Below are positions 1 through 10,613 of a stretch of DNA of 64,000 bases, piece by piece. The position numbers were made by a program, and so were the translations under genes. The DNA is from Beduinella massiliensis. Its GTDB lineage: Bacteria; Bacillota; Clostridia; Christensenellales; Aristaeellaceae. The DNA lies in contig NZ_LT963430.1 in NCBI RefSeq assembly GCF_900199405.1, positions 2,635,605 to 2,699,604 on the forward strand, given 5' to 3'. Under the pieces are notes generated by a model, which saw only the letters and a list, made by a program, of their open reading frames with translations, was not told the DNA's origin and ran no database searches. Position 1 is the first letter of the stretch. Each line of letters starts with the position of its first letter.

Positions 1-36
1 GCTGTGATCGTCGAAGACATCATCGACCTGTCGTGA
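1..36 (+). CDS. 3' end of an unidentified gene (11 codons)
   Basis: Eleven in-frame codons (AVIVEDIIDLS) run from the window edge to a TGA that lies 8 bases before the next ATG. The tight spacing suggests co-transcription with the P-II-like gene. In Clostridia such P-II-like genes often follow a DUF1538 membrane protein, so this may be its C-terminus, but the fragment is too short to show it. Confidence 0.5.
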   Translation, partial: AVIVEDIIDLS

Positions 37-44
37 GGTGAAAC

Positions 45-770
45 ATGAGTACGTATAACCTGCTTCTGACCATCGTAAACCGTGACTACACGGAAGCTTA
101 CCTCCGCCTGTACCGCGAGCTCGGCGTACAGACGGTGTTGGGTATCCCCGCCAGCGGCACCGCGACCCGCAGCATGCTGCATTTTCTGGGGCTGGAAGCG
201 AGCGAAAAGACGGTGCTGGTATGCGCATGCGACGCCCGCGCCGAAAAAAAGCTGCTGCATTCCCTCGTGCACACCCTGCACATCGACATCGCGGGCAACG
301 GCATTGCGGTCTCCGTTCCCATCGCCAGCCTCGGCGGCCAAACCGCCGCGCAGGTGCTCATCGGCCAATCGATAGACGATACCGCCCGCCAGGCGGCCAA
401 GGAGGAAAGACGCATGGAAAAACAGGATCACGAGCTGATCGTCGCGATCGCCAATACGGGCTACACGGATTTGGTGATGGCCTCCGCACGCAAAGCCAAG
501 GCCAGCGGCGGCACGATCGTCCACGCCAAGGGCACGGGAACCGGGTTGGCCGAAAAATTCTTTGGCGTATCCATTGCCGCCGAAAAGGAACTCGTGCTCA
601 TCGTCTGCCGCGCCGGAGACCGCACCCCCATTATGCGCGCCATTATGGAGGGGGCCGGCGCTCAGAGCAAGGCCCAGTCCATCGTCTTTTCCCTGCCGGT
701 CAGTGCCGTCGCCGGGCTCGCCTCCTTCCAGGGCGAACCCGACGCCGAGGATGCGCCAGCGGGCGAGTGA
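45..770 (+). CDS. Tandem P-II-like signalling protein
   Basis: A 241-residue protein with two P-II-like ferredoxin-fold halves. The second half (about residues 127-226) is the clearer one: an ELIVAIAN opening strand, the HAKGTGTG segment that aligns with the P-II stretch before the T-loop, then strand KELVLIVC. The first half (about 1-115) is more divergent. Ordinary P-II proteins are about 112 residues and form trimers, so this is two units on one chain. The T-loop is shortened and no uridylylation tyrosine is obvious. The start follows a GGTG ribosome site. Members of this group are thought to regulate a neighbouring membrane transporter rather than classical nitrogen metabolism; that role is inferred from context. 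Confidence 0.8.
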   Translation: MSTYNLLLTIVNRDYTEAYLRLYRELGVQTVLGIPASGTATRSMLHFLGLEASEKTVLVCACDARAEKKLLHSLVHTLHIDIAGNGIAVSVPIASLGGQTAAQVLIGQSIDDTARQAAKEERRMEKQDHELIVAIANTGYTDLVMASARKAKASGGTIVHAKGTGTGLAEKFFGVSIAAEKELVLIVCRAGDRTPIMRAIMEGAGAQSKAQSIVFSLPVSAVAGLASFQGEPDAEDAPAGE

Positions 771-787
771 ACACCGGCGCAAAGATG

Positions 788-833
788 AATCAGCCCTGTC
801 TTCGCACGCAAATGCGGAGGCAGGGCTGATTTT
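788..833 (+). terminator. Rho-independent terminator of the P-II-like gene
   Basis: The arms AATCAGCCCTG and CAGGGCTGATT pair perfectly, with a further imperfect inner stem, and are followed by TTTT. It sits 18 bases after the stop and before the convergent glutaredoxin gene, so it may work on both strands. Confidence 0.85.
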
Positions 834-858
834 AAATGCAGAAACCTAACAAAGAGTC

Positions 859-1110
859 TTACAAAGAAAGCGCTTCCTGGACGTCGAGCGTCATGCGCCC
901 GCCAGGCAGGATGAAGCAGGGAACGCCGATCCCGCCTGCCGCCTTGACCTCGTCGAATAACGGGCTTTCATCCCGCAGTTTCAGGAACGCCTTCAGGTTT
1001 GCGGTGGACTCCGTGATGTCGACGTAGTCAAACGGAATTTTTTTCGCCTTGAGCGCCGCCTCTGCCTCCACGCAATCCGGGCAAAGCGGCGTCCCGTACA
1101 TCGTCAGCAT
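859..1110 (-). CDS. Glutaredoxin-like thioredoxin-fold protein
   Basis: An 83-residue single-domain protein with redox motif CPDC at residues 9-12, directly after the first strand (MLTMYGTPLCPDC), and the cis-proline segment GVPCFIL near residue 63, both standard for the glutaredoxin/NrdH family. Length fits the family. It probably reduces small disulfides or protein thiols in the cytosol; its partner is unknown. It starts 47 bases after the ANTAR gene on the same strand behind a GGGAGGGGG ribosome site, so the two may be co-transcribed. The CPDC active site with Asp in the middle is typical of the uncharacterised clostridial glutaredoxin-related group rather than NrdH. Confidence 0.85.
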   Translation of the reverse strand: MLTMYGTPLCPDCVEAEAALKAKKIPFDYVDITESTANLKAFLKLRDESPLFDEVKAAGGIGVPCFILPGGRMTLDVQEALSL

Positions 1111-1157
1111 GCATCGTCCCCCTCCCTTATCCGTGAGCCCCTTCCGCCTGCAGAACT

Positions 1158-1733
1158 TTAACCCGCCTGCGATGCCTGCGGCTCAAGGATGCCGCAGGCT
1201 ACCTCATACAGACGCTTGCCGCTGTCCATGCTGATCTTCTGCATGCGGCGATGCGCCTCCGCCTCGCTCATGTGCATCGAATCCATCAGCATCCCCTTCG
1301 CGCGTTCGATGACCTTTCGCTCGTCAAGTGTGCGGGTCAACCGGTTGACCTCGCGCCCCAGGCGCAAAATCCGTTCGTTCATGCGCAGCAGCACCGCTAC
1401 GCTTTGCAAAAACGCCTCGCGGTTGATCGGGTTTGACAGCGGCACCACGCACTCCGGCAGCCCCTCCTGCGAAACGCCTTGGGGCGCAATGAGCAAAGCG
1501 CCGCCCAGCTCGCCCAGTTCGCGGATGAGGGAAAGACCCGTCATGTCCGGCAAACGATAGGTCGTGACCAATAGCCCGGGCAGATGCCCATCTTGCGCCG
1601 CCCGAATCGCCTGCTCACCGGTATGCGCGATGATATCCAGGGCATACCCGGCATCCTCCAGGATGCCCTTGAGGCGCACCGCTACCGTCTCCGGCGCGGC
1701 CAGCATGATAGTGTGAACGGCAAACTCGGCCAT
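1158..1733 (-). CDS. ANTAR-domain RNA-binding antiterminator with degenerate receiver
   Basis: A 191-residue protein. Residues about 1-115 have response-regulator receiver topology; a helix linker leads to an ANTAR domain at about 130-185, recognised by RKVIERAKGMLMDS and the following helices with the conserved LYEVA. ANTAR proteins bind paired hairpins in nascent RNA and prevent termination. The receiver looks unable to be phosphorylated: the expected phospho-acceptor Asp is replaced in VTTYRLPD (Thr57/Thr58) and the N-terminal acidic pair is missing (MLAAPE). Regulation is therefore probably by ligand or partner binding. It has its own promoter upstream. Its target RNA is not evident in this window. 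Confidence 0.9.
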   Translation of the reverse strand: MAEFAVHTIMLAAPETVAVRLKGILEDAGYALDIIAHTGEQAIRAAQDGHLPGLLVTTYRLPDMTGLSLIRELGELGGALLIAPQGVSQEGLPECVVPLSNPINREAFLQSVAVLLRMNERILRLGREVNRLTRTLDERKVIERAKGMLMDSMHMSEAEAHRRMQKISMDSGKRLYEVACGILEPQASQAG

Positions 1734-1813
1734 CTCTCATCGCCCCCCTGATCCGTAGGCTGCGGGCGCCGGCTCCGGCGTCTGCACAAGCTTTTTCCGT
1801 TTTGAATGGTCGA

Positions 1814-1842
1814 ATTATATCATCCATCCCGGTCGATTGCAA
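1814..1842 (-). promoter_or_regulatory. Sigma-A-type promoter of the ANTAR gene
   Basis: On the minus strand there is a -35 TTGCAA (1837-1842), a 17-base spacer and a perfect -10 TATAAT (1814-1819), about 75 bases before the ANTAR start codon. Confidence 0.8.
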
Positions 1843-1904
1843 GCGCTTTATGAAACTTTTTATGTTGATACTTGCATTTTTGTCGTTTTCCCTTCATGCA
1901 GGAA

Positions 1905-3646
<1,742 letters not shown>

Positions 3647-3680
3647 GTGTATTTTGTCATTTTTCTTTAAATTTGCAAGA

Positions 3681-3714
3681 AATCCCGGATAAATCTTTCG
3701 ATTTATCCAGGATT
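3681..3714 (-). terminator. Hairpin ending the BlaI/M56 operon
   Basis: A long stem: AATCC and GGATAAATC pair with GATTTATCC and GGATT around a 4-base loop, with a single internal mismatch. It lies between the end of the second M56 gene and the pyrG promoter. On the minus strand it is followed by TTTCTT, a weak U tract, so termination is likely but may be partial. Confidence 0.65.
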
Positions 3715-3761
3715 TAACCTCAAAATTGAAGTAAATCAAACTTACTATTTCATTTATCCAT

Positions 3762-6700
3762 TCAAGGCGACGTCTTCTTTACGTTGTCGCCCCTGTTCTG
3801 ATAGAGCACCGAACGGGGCGTCAGACGGACGTGCAGCGTATCGATGACGCCGTCCGCGCCGTCAACGTCCACGCGCACCACCTCGCCGAAGTCGTAGATT
3901 CGCACAGAATCCTCAGCCTTCGCCGTGAGCTTCGGCAACGTATACATCTCACGCGTCTTTTCCACGAATTCGCGGGCATATGCCTCGACGTCCGCGCGTT
4001 CCGCTTCCGTAATCACACGCGCAGCGGGCGCATCCTTCAGCACCGCCTGCATCCAGAAGGCATTCAGGTGCCGCCAGCCGCCGAGGAAATTGCCGTACCA
4101 AAGGTCCTGTACTCCCGCCTCCGATTCGCCGTAAAAATCGTAGCCAAACCTTTCCCCTGCGAAGGGGCGGTCGATAACCGTAAGCTGCGGCGAATCGACC
4201 TCTTCGGGAAGCCATCCCGCCGTCTCAATCAGGAACGTCCGCGTGAGCTCGACCGCCTCCTCTCGCGTAGGCGCGAAGATCATGTCCATGTAATGTGCAT
4301 CCTCATCGTTTTTCAGATAGAATGACAGGATGCGCTCCCCGTTCGTCTGCGCGGTCGCGCAGTACCGTCCAACGTCCGTGCTTATGTCGTACTTTCGCAC
4401 CTCACCCGCGAGCGCGCGCACCTCCGTAAACTGCGAACCGACGGCTTGCCCGCTGGCGGCGCCCGCCGCGCGGAGCAGCTGCTCCAGAACCTCAGGCTCT
4501 ACCTCGAACCCGCTGCGCCCCAGCCCAGGCTCTGTTTTCAGCGCCACGTCGTCCGGGTAGCCGCCGTACGCGTAGGATAGAACCTGCGCCTCCTCGCTCA
4601 GGACGAGCGTGTGCAGCACCATCCCATCGCGCTCGATCGTCAGCGTCCAGGGCGCCGGCCTGCCGAAGGGGGTGCTATGGCGCAGCAGGCGCGTCCCTTC
4701 CAGCAGCTCGAATTGCTGCCCTTCCGCATCCGCCCACCGGGCCGTCCAGCCGCTGACCTCCTTCCAGTCCATCTCGCAGGCCGACGACGTAAGGCGAAGG
4801 CCGGTGATCGGCAGGCCCAACGCCGAAAGGATTTCCGGCGGCACCTCCGCGTCCGGCCAATCCGCCGTCCCTTTTACGTCCGGATCGTGCGTTAGCGCCA
4901 GCACCGCCGGGGGATTCAGCCTCACGCATGCGCGGTCGTAGTGCTCCCCGTGCTGGTAACTGAGCCAAACGCGCGCAATTTCCTCCGTTCCATAGACGTG
5001 CACCTGCGCCTCTACTTCGGCGCTTTCCACCTCCCCGTAATCGAATGCTCTCGTATTCCCGGCCAATTCGCGCGCCAGCCGCGCGGCCAGCGCCTGCTCC
5101 GCCTCCGTAACGGGGCGCTGCTCCGCCGAATCCTGCATCACATCCATGCGCCAGAAATCGCTGAGATGACGATGAACGCCTATGTACTCCGCATGCCACA
5201 GATCGCGCGCGTTCTCGGCGGTTTCACCGTAAAGCGCCGTGCGCGCCCCTTCCTCGCTGCGGACGTAGGAGAGGATTGGCGCTTCCACGTCCTGCTCGCT
5301 CCATCCAGCCTTCTCCTTCAGGAAACTTCGCGTATCCGCAATCACCTCTTCCGCCGTGGGATAGACGATGTACGCGCTCATTTCGCGAACCTCGCCCGCT
5401 TCCTGTATGCTTTGCTGCATGCTCAGAATGCGCGGGGGGTCTACCTGTACCCGGAAGGCCCAATGCTTTTGCTCTCCCTCGCGCGAAATGACCCAATACT
5501 TGCGCACGCGCCCAAATGCATCGTAGACCTCGCAGCGATCGTCCGTGCCGCCGATTCCGGCGATGCCGCTGCCGGTCGCCCGGAGCACCAGGCTTCTTCG
5601 CGCCTCCTCGCCATCCGCGTCATAATACGTCCCCACATGGCGCGCGAGCTGAATCGCACGGTTCCGCTCGAAAGCATCTGAAAACATGGAAGCCTCCGTC
5701 ACGCCTTCCACGAACAGCTGCTCCGTGCGCAGCGCCTCGTCCGGGCGGATGCCCGCGTCGTAGCTCGTGATTGCCCCCGCCGCATCCATGGAAAAAGTCG
5801 TGACCGACAGGTCGTTCCCGGTCAGCGTAAACGTCCAGGGCGCTGCAAATCCATAGAGCGCGGGGTACGTTCCCCTGTGCGTTCCGACCGCCACCGCCTC
5901 ATCCGTCAGGACGTTGCCGTTCGCATCGTGAATCTGCATGCGCGCAAGCCCGCTTTCGGGCAGCTTCCAGTCGATCTCGCAAGCCCCCTCCGCGACGGTA
6001 ATGCCCTCGATGGGAAGCTGCAGGGCCTCCAGCACGGACGCCTTGGCCTCGATAGCCTTCAGCTTCTGCGCGGCGGAAGGCGACGGTGCGCCCTGCTCCT
6101 CCATACGGCTGACGAGCCCGCCCTCCGCGTCCGCGACGGGCAAGGCTGCACCGCCCGTAGAGGAATCGCCGTGCGCCGGGATGCCGTCGAGGGTATGCGG
6201 CTCCACCTCCGCCGTGGCAAACGTCGCGACGAGCAGGACGACGCCTGCAAGCGCAGCCACGGCAAGCGCTGACCGGCGCACGCCCCGGCTGCGCACGATA
6301 CCTGCGACGCGGGCCTTCATGCGCTTACCGTTCATCGACATGCCCGTGGTCAGCACGCCGATGCCAGGCGTTCCGTGCCCGACCGTCGCCCGCACGAGCA
6401 TTTCTGCGTAATCCACGCGTTCCAAGGCTGATAACCGCTCCGTCACTCGTTCGTCGCAGGCCATTTCCGCGTCCAGCCGGGACAGGTGCGCACCCAACCA
6501 GACCAGCGGATGAAACCAGAACAGCACGCAGCAGACGTTTCGCAGCAGCCCCCAAAGACCGTCCCCTGCCTTGGCGTGGCAGAGCTCGTGCAGCAATGTG
6601 AAGCGAGCGTCCTCTCTGCGCATGGCGAGCGGCAGGAAGATGCGCGGGCGCAAGGCGCCGACGAGGCACGCCCCTGAGAGCGGGTCTGCATAGGCGACCG

Positions 6701-7301
6701 GCAGAGGGCGCATGCGCAGCGCCCCGCAGAGTTCCTCGTAAGTGGCCTGTGCATCGCCCGTCAGGCCGCCCGCCTGCGCCCGGACGATCCGCCGCCGAAA
6801 GCGTCGGTTGGCGATCAGCATGTACAGCGCCGCCGATGCCGCCCCGGCCGCATGCACGCAGAAGAGCCGCTGCTCCACGCTGAGCGGCGCGCGTACAGCC
6901 ATGTCGGGCACATCGGACGCCGCAGGCTGCGTGTTCAGCTTCCTCGCTTCCGTTGTCGGGCCGTTCATCCATGCCGTGTCAAAGAGCACGGAATCCAACG
7001 GCGCTCCGCCGTCTATGTCCGCATTCTGCCCGGCCGCTCCCCCCATGGAGGCCGGAATGGCGCCGCTTACAGGCTCCGTCGCCGGCGCCCTCCGCGACGC
7101 GTCGGCCTCCTTCACCAGCAGCGGATTGGGCAGCGATAGGGGAATGAGCAGCCGCAATGCTACTAGCAGCCACGCCAGATAGATCGCGCGGCTGCCTACG
7201 CGCACCCGAAAAAAACGGCGCGCGATCAATACGAGTGGGATCAGCACCGCCGCACCGATGCTTGCCTCCAGCAGATATTCTAAGAATCCAATGACTTTCA
7301 T
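3762..7301 (-). CDS. M56-family membrane metallopeptidase sensor (BlaR1-like) with duplicated extracellular repeat
   Basis: An 1179-residue protein starting at MKVIGFLEYLL; this ATG is chosen because GGAGGG lies 11 bases upstream. The N-terminal part (to about residue 370) is a BlaR1/MecR1-type M56 peptidase: several membrane helices, zinc motif HELCH at about 238-242, and EMACDERV with the third-ligand region. BlaR1 proteins cut BlaI-type repressors after an outside signal. A last membrane helix (ALAGVVLLVATFATA) leads to about 800 extracellular residues with no penicillin-binding domain. Instead two similar units of about 330 residues follow one another, each with CExDWK, APWTxT, a PDxALxTE segment, AGWxxxxVxxP, YGE, DLW, RHLxxFW and a terminal TExE helix. 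BlaR1 itself is about 600 residues. Third gene of the blaI operon, 30 bases after the paralogue. Confidence 0.85.
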   Translation of the reverse strand: MKVIGFLEYLLEASIGAAVLIPLVLIARRFFRVRVGSRAIYLAWLLVALRLLIPLSLPNPLLVKEADASRRAPATEPVSGAIPASMGGAAGQNADIDGGAPLDSVLFDTAWMNGPTTEARKLNTQPAASDVPDMAVRAPLSVEQRLFCVHAAGAASAALYMLIANRRFRRRIVRAQAGGLTGDAQATYEELCGALRMRPLPVAYADPLSGACLVGALRPRIFLPLAMRREDARFTLLHELCHAKAGDGLWGLLRNVCCVLFWFHPLVWLGAHLSRLDAEMACDERVTERLSALERVDYAEMLVRATVGHGTPGIGVLTTGMSMNGKRMKARVAGIVRSRGVRRSALAVAALAGVVLLVATFATAEVEPHTLDGIPAHGDSSTGGAALPVADAEGGLVSRMEEQGAPSPSAAQKLKAIEAKASVLEALQLPIEGITVAEGACEIDWKLPESGLARMQIHDANGNVLTDEAVAVGTHRGTYPALYGFAAPWTFTLTGNDLSVTTFSMDAAGAITSYDAGIRPDEALRTEQLFVEGVTEASMFSDAFERNRAIQLARHVGTYYDADGEEARRSLVLRATGSGIAGIGGTDDRCEVYDAFGRVRKYWVISREGEQKHWAFRVQVDPPRILSMQQSIQEAGEVREMSAYIVYPTAEEVIADTRSFLKEKAGWSEQDVEAPILSYVRSEEGARTALYGETAENARDLWHAEYIGVHRHLSDFWRMDVMQDSAEQRPVTEAEQALAARLARELAGNTRAFDYGEVESAEVEAQVHVYGTEEIARVWLSYQHGEHYDRACVRLNPPAVLALTHDPDVKGTADWPDAEVPPEILSALGLPITGLRLTSSACEMDWKEVSGWTARWADAEGQQFELLEGTRLLRHSTPFGRPAPWTLTIERDGMVLHTLVLSEEAQVLSYAYGGYPDDVALKTEPGLGRSGFEVEPEVLEQLLRAAGAASGQAVGSQFTEVRALAGEVRKYDISTDVGRYCATAQTNGERILSFYLKNDEDAHYMDMIFAPTREEAVELTRTFLIETAGWLPEEVDSPQLTVIDRPFAGERFGYDFYGESEAGVQDLWYGNFLGGWRHLNAFWMQAVLKDAPAARVITEAERADVEAYAREFVEKTREMYTLPKLTAKAEDSVRIYDFGEVVRVDVDGADGVIDTLHVRLTPRSVLYQNRGDNVKKTSP

Positions 7302-7331
7302 CTCCCAATCCCTCCATCTCATGGCCAATGC

Positions 7332-10300
7332 TCATTCGCCCCCGGCCAATGCATAGCACGCGAAAACGCCGCCGTGTCTCGCATCTACGCGCAGCCGGTA
7401 CGTACGTCCGTCGCTTACATCGATCTGCAGGTCTACCTCGACACAGGAATCCGCTTTCGCGTTCTCCGTCTGCTCCCGCCGAGCCGCCTCTATAAATGAT
7501 TCAGGTGCCAAAGGCAGGCTATAGACCTGCGCCGAACGCGCCCGCCCCTTTGCCCCCAGAACCTGGGTTTTCACGATCTCAGGTCCTGCGTCGTTAAGGT
7601 AATATCGCATCAAGTGCTCTTTTCCAAGCGCAATGGCGCTTTCGGAGAGCGTCTCGTCAATCTGAACCGCCGTGTCCGCCTCGCCGCGCAGGTCGTGAAG
7701 GGATATGGGCTGGCAGTTCTCCGCCTCCATCGTGAAGTACGCGAAGACTTCCCCCGTCTTTCGATCGATCCAGCGGCAGACGAACTTGTCGTCCACCCGT
7801 TCAATCGTGGCATCGCATTCGTTTGCCATACCGCAGGTGCCGCCGCTCGCCTGCTGATACATTTCCATCGTTTGCCGTGCTGCCGCTTCGTCGTAGAGAG
7901 GATTCGCTTTCTGCTCCTCCGCCCGCCTTCCCCATGCGCGCACGGCCCCTTCTCCCACCGATATCGTCACGCTTTCGGCGGAGCCATCTGTAAATAGGAC
8001 GTCCACATCCACGAATTCCCTGCCGTCAACCCACCGTGCGGGCCCCAGAATGGTCGCAGCCTGGACTTCTTGCCCGCAGGCCGCGCCAAACGTGTGCGCG
8101 CACGCTTGAACCGCGTTTTCTTCCCAGGGTTCAAGACGCCGGAGTCCTGCCTCTCCCGCAGGCGCTATCGCGTCCGCTGTCCAGAAGGACTCCACGCAGT
8201 TCGTCTCCTTGTCGTACACCGCTGTCCACAGATCCCGCGCGCCCTGCCGCGTGCCGCCGAAGACGTGGATTTTACGCGCCCCCTCCACCACCTCTGCCTC
8301 AGTGGCGTCCGCCTCGATGCCCGTAAAAATCTTTAGAGAGCCCAGGACTTCCAGCTTGACATCGTCCTCGTCCCAGCGAATCCGCTTGAAGGTGTAGTTC
8401 ATCTTGAGAACAGCCTCTGGGCTCAGCCGGATGCTCAGTTCATCCATGCGCTCGTAATCTTCATCTTGATAATGCACCGTCACGCGAACGACCTCGCCGT
8501 CCGGGTAAACCTGCACCGCGTCCTCGACCACGATTTCCCCGATCGTAAGATTATATTTTTTCAGGCGATTTTCCTGCACAAACGCTCTTGCCCTCTGCGA
8601 GGCCCAGCCGCGTTCCGATTCCGTGATCGTTCGCTGCTGCGGCGCGTCCTGCAGCATGTCCATGCGCCAGAAGTTGTTGCCGTGCCGTCCCGGCCTCTGA
8701 TAGGCCACGTACCACCCATCCTCCGCCTCTGGCTGAGATTCGCCATAAAAGCTGAAGTCACCCTCCGTGCGTATGAACGGTCTGTCGATCTCCTCGGGCG
8801 TCCACCCCGCATTCTCCAAGTACGCCTTCACGGAAGCGCTTGCCTCTTCCTCCGTTTCGAGCACCGCGTAATCGGTGCTCCGGATCCCGCTTTGGAAGTA
8901 CTTCATGGAAAGAATGCGCAGCGGCTCCATCTGCACACGCCATAGCAGACTTCCTGGAACATTGTGACGCATGGAGAACTTGCGCACGCGCGTTCCGTCC
9001 GCATAGACCTCTGCGTATACGCTGCCAAAGATGCTGGTTTTTGCTTCGTTTGGCCCGGCCGACCGGCGGACGAGCGCGCTCGCCTCCGTATCCTCTTCTG
9101 CCCATAAGGGCGATAACCTCCAAGCTTCCGACCGCAGCTCGCGCGGCGTAAAAATCGACTCGACCCGTTCCGTCCTGACCACTTCGTCCAGCCCTTCAGC
9201 CGCCTCAAATTCAAACTCCAGCACCTCGCCCGCGGCGTTTACCGTCAGGGCGTAGCGCTCGCTGCCGTCCACCCGCTGCACCTCGAGCACCCAAGGGCCA
9301 GATGTTTCGTAGCGCATCGTGCCGTCTTTAAACTGCGCATGCTCCGCCGTCGCAGTGACCGCCCATTCCCCGTCGAGCGCGGGATAGTCCGCTTCGCACG
9401 CGTCCCTTCGCACGCGAACCTCCGCTGCCGGGTATCCCAGCGCGTCCAGCACCTCTGCGTTTACGACTGTCCACGCCTCCACGTCTTCGGTGGGAATATC
9501 TTCAGGCTTTGCCACCCGCTCCACCTCCGCCGTCGCGAAGGTCATCGTCAGCAGCGCAGTGCCCAGCAACGCTAAAGACAGGATCGCGCCGCGACGCACC
9601 CTGCGGTTTTGCACGATGCAGCAAACGCGCGCCTTCATGCGCCGGCCGTTCATCGACATGCCGGTCGCCAGCACGCCGAGCCGTGGCGTGCCCCGCCGAA
9701 GCGCCAGACGCACCAGCATGTCCGCATACTCGACCCGTTCCGTGCTCGTCAGCGACTGCGTTACGCGCTCGTCACAGGCGATCTCGCCGTCCAGGCGCGA
9801 TGCGTGCGCCCCCAGCCAGACCAGCGGATGAAACCAGAACAGCACGCAGCAGAGATTTCGCACGAGCCCCCAAAGAGGATCGAGGTTTTTCGCGTGGCAT
9901 AGCTCATGGGTCAGCATGAGGCGCTGATCGTTTCGGTTCACCGTGAGCGGCAGGGCGATATACGGGCGAGCCAAGCCCGCCAGACACGCGCCGGGCAACG
10001 GATCGCAGTTCCATACGGGCAGAGGTTTTATGTGAAGCGTCCGGCAAAGCGCCGCGTAGGATGCCGCCCCCTCGCCCTCCAGCAAGCCGACCCGCGCGCG
10101 CCGGGTTTTAACATGAAAGCGTATGTTGACCGCGGCAAAATACCCCGCCGTCGCCAGCATTCCGATTAAATAGCAGATGAAAAGTACCTGCTCGCGCGTG
10201 CGCGCAGCTGCATCCGCAGGCATCTTCTCCGGCTTTCGCTGCATATCTCCATCGTCAGCCGGAAGCATCGCATTTACGCTCTGCGGCGAAGCGATGTGCG

Positions 10301-10574
10301 TGATAGCGGGCACATCCGCCGCTGCATCCGCTGGCGCGGCCATCGTCACTGGCCGCCGATACGCGTCCTGCGCAGGCTGTGCCTTCGTCAGCAGCGGATT
10401 GGGTAGCGACAGGGGGATGAGCAGACGTAGCGCAACCAGCAGCCAGGCTGCATAGACCGCTCCGCCGCCCACGCGCGTACGCACAAATCGGCGTGCAAGC
10501 AAGAGCAGCGCGATCAACACCGTCGCGCTGATGCTCGCATCCCAAAGATGATGCATCCAAGATGATGTGAACAT
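7332..10574 (-). CDS. M56-family membrane metallopeptidase sensor (BlaR1-like), paralogue with one repeat unit
   Basis: A 1080-residue protein starting at MFTSSWMHHL, the ATG 6 bases after AGGAGG. The membrane peptidase part is close to its downstream neighbour: four-helix arrangement, HELCH at about 223-227, EIACDERVTQ, and the conserved segments LARRFVRTRVGG and LVALRLLIPLSLPNPLL. After the last membrane helix (about 340-360) the extracellular part holds one copy of the same repeat seen in the neighbour (CEADY, GPWVLEV, AGWTPEEIDRP, FYGES, NNFWRMDMLQDAP, ITESE) followed by roughly 380 residues that match it poorly, including a PepSY-like sequence pattern near the C-terminus. Likely role: sense an extracellular signal and inactivate the BlaI-type repressor encoded just upstream. 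Ligand unknown. Confidence 0.85.
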   Translation of the reverse strand: MFTSSWMHHLWDASISATVLIALLLLARRFVRTRVGGGAVYAAWLLVALRLLIPLSLPNPLLTKAQPAQDAYRRPVTMAAPADAAADVPAITHIASPQSVNAMLPADDGDMQRKPEKMPADAAARTREQVLFICYLIGMLATAGYFAAVNIRFHVKTRRARVGLLEGEGAASYAALCRTLHIKPLPVWNCDPLPGACLAGLARPYIALPLTVNRNDQRLMLTHELCHAKNLDPLWGLVRNLCCVLFWFHPLVWLGAHASRLDGEIACDERVTQSLTSTERVEYADMLVRLALRRGTPRLGVLATGMSMNGRRMKARVCCIVQNRRVRRGAILSLALLGTALLTMTFATAEVERVAKPEDIPTEDVEAWTVVNAEVLDALGYPAAEVRVRRDACEADYPALDGEWAVTATAEHAQFKDGTMRYETSGPWVLEVQRVDGSERYALTVNAAGEVLEFEFEAAEGLDEVVRTERVESIFTPRELRSEAWRLSPLWAEEDTEASALVRRSAGPNEAKTSIFGSVYAEVYADGTRVRKFSMRHNVPGSLLWRVQMEPLRILSMKYFQSGIRSTDYAVLETEEEASASVKAYLENAGWTPEEIDRPFIRTEGDFSFYGESQPEAEDGWYVAYQRPGRHGNNFWRMDMLQDAPQQRTITESERGWASQRARAFVQENRLKKYNLTIGEIVVEDAVQVYPDGEVVRVTVHYQDEDYERMDELSIRLSPEAVLKMNYTFKRIRWDEDDVKLEVLGSLKIFTGIEADATEAEVVEGARKIHVFGGTRQGARDLWTAVYDKETNCVESFWTADAIAPAGEAGLRRLEPWEENAVQACAHTFGAACGQEVQAATILGPARWVDGREFVDVDVLFTDGSAESVTISVGEGAVRAWGRRAEEQKANPLYDEAAARQTMEMYQQASGGTCGMANECDATIERVDDKFVCRWIDRKTGEVFAYFTMEAENCQPISLHDLRGEADTAVQIDETLSESAIALGKEHLMRYYLNDAGPEIVKTQVLGAKGRARSAQVYSLPLAPESFIEAARREQTENAKADSCVEVDLQIDVSDGRTYRLRVDARHGGVFACYALAGGE

Positions 10575-10613
10575 TCTTATCCTCCTCATCGTCCTGTCAG
10601 ACGGGGTTTTCGA

